Source of the DNA: Sphagnum magellanicum
Taxonomy: Eukaryota; Streptophyta; Sphagnopsida; Sphagnales; Sphagnaceae
DNA length: 64,000 bases
Assembly: GCA_021904315.1 (NCBI GenBank)
Contig: CM038911.1
Span: 12,993,390-13,057,389 of the forward strand
Direction: 5' to 3'
Within the stretch, counting starts at the first letter, position 1; each line of letters opens with the position of its first letter. Below the pieces are notes generated by a model. The model had not been told where the DNA came from, did no database searches, and worked only from the letters and a program-made list of their open reading frames with translations. Below are positions 50,594 through 62,125 of this stretch, piece by piece. The translations under genes and the position numbers were made by a program.

Positions 50594-53500
50594 TTAGATT
50601 TATCCCATATGGTTTCCCCAAAGTTCAATTCTCATGTATATAAAATTGAAAAAATGGGCTATAGAGGAACATGTTTGTTTATATTGTGTGAATGATGTCA
50701 AATGAGGTGCTTCCATTGGGAAGTGCTCAATGTTCCAAAAAGAAAAGAAAAGGAAAGGATGATGGCCCAATCAATATTGGCTCCTTCAAAAGAAAACAAT
50801 CTTACCCTTAAACTTATTAATATGAATCACACTATGTCCCACAATATTGTATTGCATCCCTATTCCCACTTATATGGCAAATAATTTGACCATTTGAACT
50901 CTCTTCACCACCTAGTTCAAATATTGACCTCAATTTTTTTAATAATTAAATATCATATTGATTTTATCTTTTATATTATCATCTATATGATGTTATACAT
51001 CAACCTACAAATAATAGATTCGACAAAAAATTGTATATTCTAGTGATGAGAAATTTTGAAGAATTGGTATATAGGAGATTTTTTGCATAATCCTTCATAT
51101 GGTTATCTTGGATAATTCCATACACAATTCCCAAAATCAACTACCTCATTTTACAAGTTCAACTATTTCACTTCTTTTCTAATAATTACATCTTTTTTTC
51201 CTAACTCTCCAATAATTACCTCCTATCCCTATCTCACTTCATTTCTACACCCATCAACATAGATATACAAAGGCAAAATAATATGTGCCTTTTTCATGTC
51301 CATGATATTTATATTAATTTAAATTAAATTTAATATTGACATAAATATTGATGAATTATAAAAACATAAAAAAGGGAAATAAAATTAGGTGATCGTCATT
51401 GGTAGTGCACAACAATGTGGAGCCCAAGTTGTGTATTCATATGAAAAGAAAGACTAAATGGATTCCATAACCAAAGAGGATTAATAAAGTGGGAATTGAG
51501 AATAGAAAATTGGTCACAATTTTAAAGAAGTGTTATATAAAGACTACCTTTGTTGGTTGACTTGGGGATTTTTGCATTTTGTGAGCAATGATTTTTATGA
51601 TAAGTTCAAGAAAAAAATTATTTGATTATTTCCTAGGACCCACCAAAAGCCAAGCAATTTTTCTTAAATTAGAATTGAAATCAACCAACAAAAAACACAT
51701 TTTAAAAATAAAGATATTCAAATTCTAAGTGTTTTCGCCTTTTGTAATTTAATAAGATGTTATTTGCAAGCCTTGGGGCATATGGTGGGCAACACAAAAT
51801 GTAGAATATAATTTTTATCACACTTTCTTTATTTGGCTTACATAAGTGATAAGATAAGATGTTTAAATCTTGGCCTGCATGTTGAGCCCCAAAAAAGGAC
51901 ATAAACGACAATCCCATTTTTTCTAATGCCAAGGTCAAGAATTTAATTATGCAAGTTATTGACCAATGTTGTGCATGTATATTTTTTTCGCATATCCTTG
52001 GGTAAGGGTATGTATATTTTAAATTTTATTTACCCATTAAGTAAGAATATATTAATATTCATTAGGTTAAGGTCTAGGTATTAAATTAAAAAAATTGATA
52101 GATGGGGGAAAAAAGGGTATGCATTTTTAAAATTTTTAAAATTAAAATTGAAAAAACTCCACATTATGGAGTATAAAAAAATTAAAGTCAAATCCAAGTG
52201 TCTAATTCATCCTTGATTAGAATAAACATGCTTGCAAGTGAGCATTTGGTGTATTAAAAAACGATGTCATCATGGTTGACATTTGGTTGATGATGGATTT
52301 TCAAAGTGATTTGTAGTCATCTTTTTGAGCACTCCAATAAGGTTTTGAATAATTTAATTTCATTAAGTAATGTGAAAGTTATGACCCTTCAAAATAGGGT
52401 TATCTTCCACTTGAAATACATCTTTATCACACACCTACATTCTTAGCATGTGCACCTTTATCACGTATTAACAATTCTCAAATATTTATATCATATGTTT
52501 TGCCCAAAGTTTTTCCCTTTTCACATATGTAACATTCATAAAAGTGAAGATATTATGTTTTCACATAGAAACTTATATTTTGAGGAGCTTCCAAAATTAT
52601 TATTATTATTATTTTGTGATGAGCCAATAAAATTGTACGGGTATTTTTTTCCATATATTCATGGTTATGAATATGGTATAAAATTTCAAGTTTACATACC
52701 TTTGACTATGTGCGTCATTACGATAAATTATATATCCTATCCATACTCAACGAGTAAGTTATGTTCAGATAAAAAAACACAACCACACAAACATTGTTAT
52801 TAGCCCTATTCACTCATACACATATGTGTCCCTTGAACCCAAAGCCAAGAACTTGGTTGGATGGTAACCTTCTTTGCTTATTCATAAGTGACACGAGTTC
52901 ACACCTCACTCCTTTGCCCATGGCTTTACAATGGCTTTGATGAAGGAGTGCCCTTTAGAATTCTAATCGTATCTTTGGTGGTGGACACATAATATTTTAG
53001 ACGTCACTCACATTAAATAGGTCAAGTTCCAACCAAAATATTTTATGCCCAAATCTTCAATCAATGTGTTTGTCTTTGCTAATGGCAAAGCCAACAAAGG
53101 TGGTTGGATATGTTTGTCGAATCTCTCAACTAAGTGACCTCAACTCAACTCAACATGACGTTTCAGTGGTATCTAGCACGTGCTTGGAAAGGAAAAACGA
53201 AACGAAACAAAACAAAAACCAAAACATTGATATAAACCTAAAAAGATGCACTAAATGAAAAGAGGAAAAAAAAAAAAAAACATATTCTACTTACCAATGT
53301 ACTTGAAATGTATGTCAAATATGCTCTAATCTCAAACCTCTAGCCTTTGAAGGAGTTTGTGAGTCACAATTTTTCGTCTTCCATGTAGACATCAGAGTTG
53401 ATGTTACTTGGATTGTTGAGTGAAGGTTTACTTACTTGGCAGAATTTGTCGTTCATAATTCGTTGCACCCTTTTTCTCTAAACACGTCGATTCTTGGACC

Positions 53501-54618
53501 ATTATAAACTTTAGAATCGTTATTTACTTTCGTTTACAACTTTATAAATGTTACTTTACAAATCTTCTTATGGACCTGAATGTTACAGGATACACCCTAA
53601 AAGGACATAATCTGCCTCCGACAATCCTCCTCACCTTATCGATGAACTAGACATAGAATGCACACCCTAGGGCACTTTTTCTAGTACTTTTATGGAAAGC
53701 AATTTTCAGTTTCCGTCTTTTTAATTTTTGCCCAACATAGTGAGCTCTCTCTCTCTCCTTCGTGGTATGCTTGGTGGTGGTGGTGGTGGTCTTCTTGTGT
53801 TTTGGTCATCTTTTACATTAGACTAGCCATGGAGCCATGGAATGAGTCAAATAAAAAAACTTATGGTAATATTATCGACGAGAGTGAATGGGCCACCACC
53901 ACATCCTAGCTACCGTACTAACGTGTCCAAACCCTCACAATGTCAAATGATTTTTGGGGTTGTGAGAATTTTTTTTTAAAAATTCCAAACCTCTTGTGGG
54001 AAGACCTTTTGTGAGAAAATAATAATAATAATTATGTTGTCGCCATGCAAGAAAATTTCAAATGGAGCGATTTTTTTATGGATTATATTTCTGAGTTTCC
54101 ATTATTTATTATTTATGCAAGAAAAGTAAGTTGCGGAATCAGAAGTCAATTAATTAGTGAAGGGGTGGGTGTGAATTTGTCTCCCATTGCCATGGGAAAG
54201 TTATGTGAGGAAATATAATTAATTGTATTTTTTAGAAAGTGTGAGGTTTAACATTTACAATAACATGTGGATGGGAAAAAGAAAATTTTTTTTCATTATT
54301 TTAATTTTTTCAAAAGTGTATTTTAAGGGCCCATTATCAAGTGGAATCTATCCTCCACAAAATAAATAAGCAAGGCGTTTCTAAAAAAACAAAACACTTG
54401 CTCCAATGAGCATTTCAAAAAATATGAAATGCAAGCTACAAAATGAGCATTTTTCACTTTTCAAAACAACTCTTGTGAAAAGTGAGAGCAAAGATGGCTT
54501 TCTAACAAGCATTTCACTTTTCATAAAGCATTGGCACTTTTTGTTCTTTTGTATTTTCACAAGTCGCTTTTCAACTTAAATTTGTCCTGTTTCATTTTCT
54601 CTAATTTATCTCAGACTT
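50594..54618. other. AT-rich spacer
   Basis: No gene recognised. Short open frames (for example 52450-52803) are AT-rich and unremarkable. A (GGT)n run lies at about 53774-53790. Confidence 0.5.
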
Positions 54619-54960
54619 AGGCTCACTTTAGATGAGGGTCCAGGGTTCAATTTCCTAGGAACCAATTTGGATTGATTTGAAGCAAATTGAATCCTTGAGT
54701 TGGACTATACCTTGGTCCCTAACCTCGTTCTTGGTTCTCCAAATCAGGAGCTCTCATTTTAGCATTGTTTTTTGGTCTGAACCAATTGATTTTCCTTCCA
54801 AAACAGGGTGCCATATAGGTTTAGGGTTTAGCCTCAATTTGCCACTTTTTGGTCTTGGACCCTGGTTTAAAGACCTTGGGATCAATTTAAAGCTTTCAAC
54901 CAATAAGATTGCTTGAATTCATTGGTCCCTGGACCTTGAACCCTCATCTAAAGTTGCCCT
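54619..54960. mobile_element. MITE, family B, copy 2 (about 342 bp)
   Basis: The left end AGGCTCACTTTAGATGAGGG is matched by the reverse complement of the right end (AGGGCAACTTTAGATGAGGG), followed by further pairing through GGTCCAGGG. The first 12 bases agree with the element at 50353 (AGGC(C/T)CACTTTA), and CCAATAAGA(T/A)TGCT is shared with the relic near 7765. Non-coding. Confidence 0.65.
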
Positions 54961-55359
54961 TGAGACTTACCTCCATTTTACTGGATCTTTTGAAATTTAA
55001 TTAGATTGGGCTTTTGAATTTGAAAAGATCTAATTTTATGATTAGTTATTTTTTTAAAAACAAGAAAAAAAATCATTGTTTTACACAGAAGAAGGTTCCA
55101 CTATGAAGGTCTTCTGAATTTTTGATTGACCTTGTGAATTTCAAATCCAAAAGACCCTCATAGCCGGACCTTCTCCTATAGAAAACACCTCACTCTTTTT
55201 TCATTTTAACCTATGATGCTCAGCAAGTATAGCCTACTCCAAGTATCATCTGAAAAAAAAAATGAGAAAAAAAAAAGAGAAAAAGTCGGATGATGCTTTC
55301 TGTACAGGCAGGAAAAAGCTTCACTTCAAGTGTGTTAGAGCTTCACGTCAAGTGTGTTA
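54961..55359. other. Spacer between two MITEs, with 22-bp direct repeat
   Basis: Ends in two adjacent copies of a 22-bp unit (CTTCAC(T/G)TCAAGTGTGTTAGAG, about 55319-55361); the second copy runs into the left end of the MITE. Confidence 0.7.
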
Positions 55360-55732
55360 GAGCATCTCCAGCGGTGCTCAGTATGTGACCCTGCGAAAAT
55401 ATTTTTCAGCTCCAAGTTTAGGTATGATGTACTCTTTTGCAACCCCAACAATAAAACTGAAACTACTGGGACAGCAAATAGGTGGGGGGACTACTAATAG
55501 CAAACCACATGGGCCAATCATTATGATGGGCCAATCACAAACACTGAGCCACAGTCAAATCACATTTATTACACTCTTTTCTGCAGGTGCACAGCGCTGC
55601 TGCGCCTCGTCGTACCAGCCACGGCAACATGTGTAATTTTATGCTGAGCCAAAACCATTTTCCTGAGTGAAACCAGTACAGGTTGGATTTTTACTGTGCA
55701 GGATCACATACTGAGCACCGCTGGAGATGCTA
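55360..55732 (-). mobile_element. Tourist-like MITE, copy 2 (373 bp)
   Basis: Ends GAGCATCTCCAGCGGTGCTC and its inverted partner at 55713-55732, with one terminal mismatch. The interior matches the reverse complement of the copy at 14120-14496, including CCCCA(A/C)CAATAAAACTG, ACTACTAATAGC and TTACACTCTT. The left flank is TTA (55357-55359); the right flank is altered. The two copies are clearly diverged, so insertion was not recent. Confidence 0.85.
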
Positions 55733-56710
55733 TAAAAGCAGTGTTTGTTTGTATGGGAATTAACATTTCTCAAGCCTCGGATATGTAATTTTAAATAATA
55801 AATAAATAAATAAATATTAAATAGGTGTGCATAATCCATACGTACAGAGGAAAGAGTCTCTCATCTTGAATCTTGGCATAAATGAATAAATAAATAATAT
55901 TTCACTAGGGACCCTACCATTTATAGCATCATTGGGTGTGGATGATGATGCTCCTCCATCCTTGTGTTTTAGTCAAACAAAACATAAATTAATTCATTTT
56001 TGGGTGAAAAAATTCATAGGTTGATGATTGATATAAGAATAAAATTATAATATTAATTAATTTTTTTGGGTCAGAAGTTCATTAGGTTAATTAAACTAAT
56101 CATTAATCATTAAAAAATCAATTAATTTTCTCAAAATGCTCCAAAAGTGAATAAAATTTTCATCAATCTTCTTTAAGCATGTTTAGACAAGGTTGGTTGG
56201 TTGGTTTTTTTTTCCCTTTTTCTTTTTTTCCTTTTCCCCTTCAATTTTTTGATATAAAAATCTAGCAAAATTTCCTCAAAAATAGGAAATTTAAATCAAA
56301 TTTACATAGGAAGAAAATCTCTAAAATTTGGCAATTTTTTTTTTGGTTTTTTGACCGATAAATTTTGTTGGGAAAAAAAAAAAAACTATGTATACAAACC
56401 ATTTCATTTTCCAGTCTAGTTTACATCACATGAATGAAATAAAATAATAATAATAATAATAATAATACTAATAATAACAACTAAAATAATGGAATGGAAA
56501 ATGAAAAGAATTTGGCACTATAATTAATTAAATAGGCAAGGTAATTTTATACAAATCTTGTAAATTTTTCAACCAAAAAAACAAAATTGGGGAAAAAAAA
56601 AAGTTGCGAAATATTTGTGTATTTCTAGTCTAAATTTGACTACCGAATTTCGCCAATGTAGGTACCTGTTGGACATAAAAAAAAATTAAAAAAAAACTTT
56701 TTTGGCAAAA
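55733..56710. other. AT-rich spacer upstream of the AP2 gene
   Basis: Contains AAAT runs (55795-55815), an (ATA)n run at about 56445-56466 and many A/T homopolymers. No gene. Confidence 0.6.
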
Positions 56711-57116
56711 AAGAAACCCTCTTGGTAGGGACACGCGGCGGAGTTCATAATTTTCCACAAATAATGCATGCCCATTCCCCCCCCTCCGGGGGCCCCCCCT
56801 TCCCTTTTTTTTTTTTTTTGGTTTCTTTCCGGCAGGTGGGGTGGGGGCGGAGATGGTGGCTTTTCTCTTTTGGTGGGGGGGGTTTAGGGGGTGGGGGGGT
56901 GGGTTTCAATTAAATAAATAATTTTTTGGCGGACGGTTATAGGCTCTTTCTCCTCTCTATCATCGTGTACACAGAAACTCTGGCGCGTGAAGCTCTTTCT
57001 CCAGACGAAGGACGGCCGCGTCTTCTTTCTCTCTCTTGTTCGTTCTCGGAGGGGACCGTCGCAGATTTGCAGATTTATAGAGAGGGGAAGCACATTTGTG
57101 GACTAGATCTTGATGT

Positions 57117-57157
<41 letters not shown>

Positions 57158-57472
57158 CTCCTGTAGGAGTTTCTTTTTTCTTGGCTTTGGTCGTGGAGGA
57201 TTTGGTGGTGGAAATGGCGAGATTGGTGTTTGAGAGACTGGAGGATGTGTTTTTGTCCTCTGCCATGTTTTGCATCAAATGGAAGGATAGGTTTGTTTGA
57301 GAGAAGGTTTTAAGAGCTAGTGAGTAGCTAAGGAAGTGAGGTTGCGGAATCGTAGTTCTCTCTTTGAACAGTGCTCGTGGGGGATACATTTGTGGGGAGG
57401 TAGGTTTTGTTCTGGAGTTTTGTCTGTGTTTGTTTGTTTTTTTTTTTTTTGGTTTGTTTTGAGGTTTTCAAA
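56711..57472 (+). promoter_or_regulatory. Promoter and 5' leader of the AP2/ERF-like gene
   Basis: AT-rich spacer gives way to C- and G-homopolymer-rich DNA (56775-56900) and then to leader-like sequence with a (GA)n tract at 57120-57153. A 124-codon frame (56926-57300) runs through the GA tract; it reads Arg-Glu repeats there and resembles nothing known, so I treat it as untranslated or as an upstream ORF. A leader intron may end before 57473. Confidence 0.5.
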
Positions 57473-59548
57473 ATGCCTGATCAGAAGATATGTCACGATG
57501 GACATCGCTCGGTCGAGTTGCAGGAGTTCGATAATTTGACCGCCAGGTGTCATGGCTCTTCCGGGTTTCGAACCCCGGCTCTGCGTGCTGATCGCTGCGA
57601 TTTGAACCGTGTCTCCGCGGCGTTCCTCGCCAAGGATTTCGATGTCAAGTCCTTTTCCCTTAGCGCTGCTGGTGGTGGTGGTGGTGTCGCTAATGGGGTT
57701 TCACCGCGCTCTGCGCTTCTCAACTCGGCGCAGAGTCAGCCGTTGGCGAAGCCGTCGTCGACGCCTGCCTCAGCAGCAGCACCTGTCAGCGACTCGGCAG
57801 CCAAGGCCAGCGTCACTTCTCTGAAGATAGCACCACGGCGGGGACGACCCCTGAAGACCGTCCGTGCAGGCCCTGTCCTGTAAGCTCAATCTCCGCATTC
57901 CTCATGATACTGCCGTGCTTTCTTATGTCTGCGTGCTTCCCAGGTCTGTCATAAACTGTTGTTCCCTGACTAGGCAGCAAGAGATGGTAGAACGACAGTT
58001 TAAGCTTGAGATTTGACTGCTTCAATTGCCATATGTGTACGTACGTACGTACGTGTGTGTCTTGCATGTGTCTTTGTTCAGATTGCTAAACAGTTGTTTC
58101 CTTTGTTGTCACAGAAGGGTAGCAGCACATGCTGCAGTGAAGTCCTTGGAGACAGAGAGAGAAGTAAAGTCGGAGCCTAAGAAACCCCAACCGCTTCCTC
58201 AACGAGAACCAGTAAAGATTGCCTCAGATGGTAATCCAAACGAGTACCGAGGTGTGCGCATCCGTCCAGGGGTGAAAGGATATCTAGTAGAGATCCGGCC
58301 CAGGCGCTGGAAGAGGACGATTTGGTTAGGGACATACACAACGTCCCCTGAGGCTGCTCGAGCTTATGATGCCGGCATTTTTTACACCGGCAAAAGCATC
58401 CCCTTCAACTTCCAGGATTCAGCGGACTCATTCCCACCTCTACCCAAACATCTGTCACTTGAAGATTTTGACCCAGTTGTCATGAACGAGATCAAGGTGT
58501 TTGTGAAGGAAAAGGCTCTGGAAGCAGCCATGAGGGAGAAGGTAACAACAACACAAGAATTACCACACACCAAAAAGAAGAAGGTTGAGAATGAAAGTAG
58601 CTCAGTTGGAACAGAAGAACAATGTGCTTTGTCCTCTGACAAAATGGAGGAACCATGCATATTGTCCTGTGACAAAATGGCCTCTGTTGTGAATGAAAGT
58701 AGCTCAGTTGGAGCAGAAGAACAATGTGCTTTGTCCTCTGACAAAATGGAAGAACCATGCATATTGTCCTGTGACAAAATGGCCTCTGACAACTATGAAG
58801 ATGCACATGTTAAGAACCAAGGTGATGATGGTTGGGACACCATCACTCCAAATCCTTTTGAAAACCTGGAACCCCTTCCATATGAACTTCCAAACTGTAG
58901 TGACCAAGCTTTTTGGAATGATGTGTTCTGGGCTGGGATTCCTCTTATGGTACATGATTACAAGCCTCAAACTGGTATGTTTGGAGATGAAGACCTCAAC
59001 AACGCACAACAAGCTTCATGTCTCATGGACGAAGTATTGGTTGATCGATGCCATCAGGAAGAGAAGGTAGGGCTCATGAACAGGGTGTTTACTTATGCCC
59101 ATTTCCTATTCTAGGTTTTCCTGTTGCTTTTTTCCCCCTGCTCATCTTATGTATCATGAGTGGGATTTTTTCATTCATGCTGTAATGAAGAGAACATAAG
59201 CCTGATGAAAAGCACCACCTCCTACTATGCCCATCATTAAAGTAAATTGAGTGTTGTTTACTCAAATCTTAATCTTCCTTGATGTTATAATGATGATGAT
59301 GTGTAGTCTTTCTGGTTGCCTTGGTTGGAGCTTTTGGAGTAGTTGTGGAAGCAGGTCCTGGTTTCCTAAGCTTTCTCTATTTGGTCTTGTGAATGCAGCA
59401 GGTGGTGGTTGCAGAAACTGGTTTCCAGTCAGTATTTGTTTCCAAGAGCAATGGAGACTCATGCACCCTGAACCTGCATTCATGGGCGCTCGAGTCCTTT
59501 GATCTAGCTGTACAGGATCCATCACAGGTGATGGATGTTCTTTCTTGA
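57473..59548 (+). CDS. AP2/ERF-domain transcription factor with divergent AP2 domain
   Basis: Three exons, 57473-57879, 58115-59066 and 59399-59548, keep phase and give about 502 aa. If the last intron is not removed, the frame ends at 59114. Residues 1-170 are Ala/Ser/Pro-rich with a basic APRRGRPLK patch (AT-hook-like). The AP2 domain covers about residues 178-237: NEYRGVRIRPGVKGYLVEIR, RTIWLGTYTTSPEAARAYDA and a closing IPFNF. The WLG and AARAYD motifs of AP2/ERF are intact. The usual RPWGKWxAEIR is replaced by RPGVKGYLVEIR, so the family subgroup is unclear. Downstream, a 34-residue unit is repeated twice in tandem, followed by an acidic region that could activate transcription. DNA binding in the nucleus is inferred from the domain. 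Confidence 0.82.
58590..58793 (+). repeat. 102-bp in-frame tandem duplication in the AP2 gene
   Basis: Two copies at offset 102 bp (34 codons), starting NESSSVG(T/A)EEQCALSSDKM and ending ILSCDKMAS, differ at only a few bases. The near identity suggests a recent event compared with other repeats in this window. Confidence 0.95.
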
Positions 59549-59945
59549 ATGTTGAGGATTATAATTCATGTGCCTCCCCTGAAGCTGACAAGTCCCATGA
59601 TGACACTGTGTGAAGATGCTTTGTTCCTGTGTTGAAGCTGTGAGGGTGCAAGCCTTTGTGTCTGGTTGCATGAACTCAAAAGTATTTGTTCAGTCAAGCA
59701 GCTAAACAATGATCACAAGCTCTCAGTTAGGCCTCAGTAATATGCTTATTGTAGGGGATAATATGGTTGGTTGAGAGAGACTGTCCTTTTCACAGACCAT
59801 TCAGTCATTGTTCATGTGTTGTGCTCTCTGACCAGTCCACATAATATAGAGGCTCTCTCTATTTAAAGCTGTCTACTGGCTTTATCTCAATGCTGATTTT
59901 GACCTGTTAGCAGAATAGTGGGATATTATTTGTCATGCTTATATC
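59549..59945. other. 3' flank of the AP2 gene
   Basis: Presumed 3' UTR and downstream spacer; no additional coding exon can be supported. Confidence 0.4.
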
Positions 59946-60335
59946 CTTTAGAGTGTAACTGCAGGTCAGGGTCAGAAATAGGCTAATGATTCAGTCAGCA
60001 AACACCTCTGTTACTTTGAAATGTAATATAGAAGTATTGCAAATGATGTTGTGCATGTTGGCAGACACCCTTTCACATGCTCTTCTGGACTGTGATAGTT
60101 GTGAAGGATTGACTGTGGTCATGTGCCATGCTCTTATGTGCTTTAGATTGTAACTGCAGGTCAGGGTCAGAAACAGGCTGACGAGTCAGTCAGCAAACAC
60201 CTCTGTTAGCTTGAAATGTAATATAGAAGTATTGTGAATCATGTTGTGCATGTTGGCAGACACCCTTTCATGTGCAATTCTTGACCATGATAGTTGTGAA
60301 GGATTGACTATGGTCATGTTTTGTAATGTAGTGTT
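59946..60335. repeat. Tandem duplication, unit 195 bp
   Basis: Two direct copies offset by 195 bp share long blocks such as GTAACTGCAGGTCAGGGTCAG (59955 and 60150, first 20 bases exact), CAGTCAGCAAACACCTCTGTTA and TTGTGCATGTTGGCAGACAC. Identity is about 90%. Non-coding. Confidence 0.95.
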
Positions 60336-61679
60336 GAAATGGCACAATCTTGTAAAATGAAAAACTTCTGTTATAAGTTTGCAGATTAGGATATGGCTTT
60401 GAAGTAGGTCCCTATGCATACCATTAAGACAATGGTCATGATGTACTTGCAAGCAAGCTAGAATCTAAACTTTTTCATTCACCTCCATCTTTCCAACCCT
60501 TCATTGGGTTGAGGGTTTCTACTTTGAATGGGTTGAGGGAATGCTGACTGACTGACTCTACATGGTTTGCTTCTCTCTTTCTCCAAACAGCTCATCTGCA
60601 GTGCAGCCTCAAGATAATGGCAATGGCTCAACATGAAGATGCAATTCTCTAGTAACATGCAGAGAGATTTTTTTCACTTTTTATACCCAAAATAGTCTTC
60701 TAAGTTCAATTCTACTTCTAATGGCTTCTCTTGTTAACTTGTTGGATCTGGTAGTTAAGCAAAGTCAAGGTATTTCTTGTGATATCTTTGACAAACCCCA
60801 GCTTCAACCAGAGTATGCAGGTATGAGCATGATAACTATGCCTCATGTTCAGTCCAATCTCTCTGTTTCTGCTAAGTTGGGTGTTATCTCATGTTCATCC
60901 CAATATCTCTATTTCTGATAAGTTGGGCATTATCAATAGTTGGTTTTTGAAGTTCGAGGCTTTGAAGTTCTGAAGTTTTCTTTGTTTCTCAGATGGTCGG
61001 TCTTATTGGCCTGAAGAAGAAAGGCTACCCTCTAAAGATTCTGCTAAAGAGTACTAGAGGGTTGCTCAATAAGGAGAAAATCTTTTTTGGAATTTCAGCA
61101 TTTGGAGTCTAGGGAATGATTTTGTATAGTCTTGTGAGTGGGGAGCCTTTTGAAGCCCAGATGGTCCTTGTCTCTTTGTTCTTGTTGTCTATTATTTTTT
61201 CCTTCTTTTTGTGCATTCCTCCTCTTTTGTTTTCTTTTATTTCCCCTGTGTTTTCTCAATGTTTTATCCTTCCTTTGGTGTCAAATTACTAACCAATATC
61301 ATGGCTCACAGGCTAGTTCCCATTGCTTCCAGGCTTGCGACAGGAGCTGAATATGTAAGTTAGGGGTTACATTGGGTATACCCACTGTAGTTAGGTGATG
61401 AAGTCACTGGGTAAGTTGTGATCAAGAGACCGTTGTTGAAGTTGCAAGTCATATTGTTCTTGCTTTTCGTTCTTGCCTTTTTCCTTCTTCCTGGTTCTTG
61501 AGTCAAAGTCTTGCTTCAACTTCAAGGAAACGTTTTAAGCTTGTTCTGGCTTTATCAGTTGTGAGTATGGAGATTTCTGGTTCTCACGAGAGTGAGTTCT
61601 CAAACAAAGGATGAACCCACGAAAGGCACCAACTTAGTCACTGCCCGAGTTAAAGTTCACGACAATGAACTCACACATA
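60336..61679. other. Spacer, possibly part of a transcribed 3' region
   Basis: Moderate GC with pyrimidine-rich tracts (61160-61270). No coding region is recognised; short frames such as 60721-60918 match nothing I know. Confidence 0.4.
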
Positions 61680-62125
61680 TTGCAAACAGAAAACAACATT
61701 TGGTGAGGGAAATGGTACATGCTTGGCAGCAAGCAACAGAGAGGCTGTGACTTCATCCCTTCCACAATGTGCGGAGACAAACAAACAAACAAACACAAAA
61801 GAGTTGGACAAGTCAAATTGTTGCCAATGAAGCATTCTTGGGAAGGAAAAAAAAAGAGTTCAATGGTACATAGTTGGCAGACTGGAACACGGAGGCTGTG
61901 ACATGATCCCTTTCACCATGTGCAAAGACAAAAGAAACAAACACAAAAGAGTTGGACAAATCAAAATCCTTGCCAACCAAACCAAGCATTCTCGGGAAGT
62001 GAAAAAAGAGTTCAATGGTACATACATACATGGCAAACTGCAAGACAGAGGCTGTGACTTGATCCCTTTCACCATGTGTGGAGACAAAAGAAAGAAACAC
62101 AATAGAGTTGGACAAAGCTACAAAT
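61680..62125. repeat. Tandem triplication, unit about 151-156 bp
   Basis: Three direct copies share the order ATGGTACAT, (G/A)GAGGCTGTGAC (61740, 61891 and 62047), ATCCCTT(T)C.CAATGTG or CACCATGTG, GAGACAAA, AACACAA(A)AGAGTTGGACAA and AAGCATTCT(T/C)GGGAAG. The first copy is the most diverged. Confidence 0.9.

Noticed and set aside
52450-52803. 117-codon AT-rich plus-strand frame
   Set aside because: Codon content follows local base composition and no motif is recognisable.
56926-57300. 124-codon plus-strand frame ahead of the AP2 gene
   Set aside because: It reads through a (GA)n tract as Arg-Glu repeats, lacks similarity to any family I know and sits where a 5' leader is expected.
57565-57580. 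GGGTTTCGAACCCCGG, resembling a tRNA T-arm
   Set aside because: No acceptor stem or anticodon arm is found around it, and it lies inside AP2 coding sequence.
61138-61350. Hydrophobic 70-codon frame
   Set aside because: Arises from a T/C-rich tract; no start context or family similarity.
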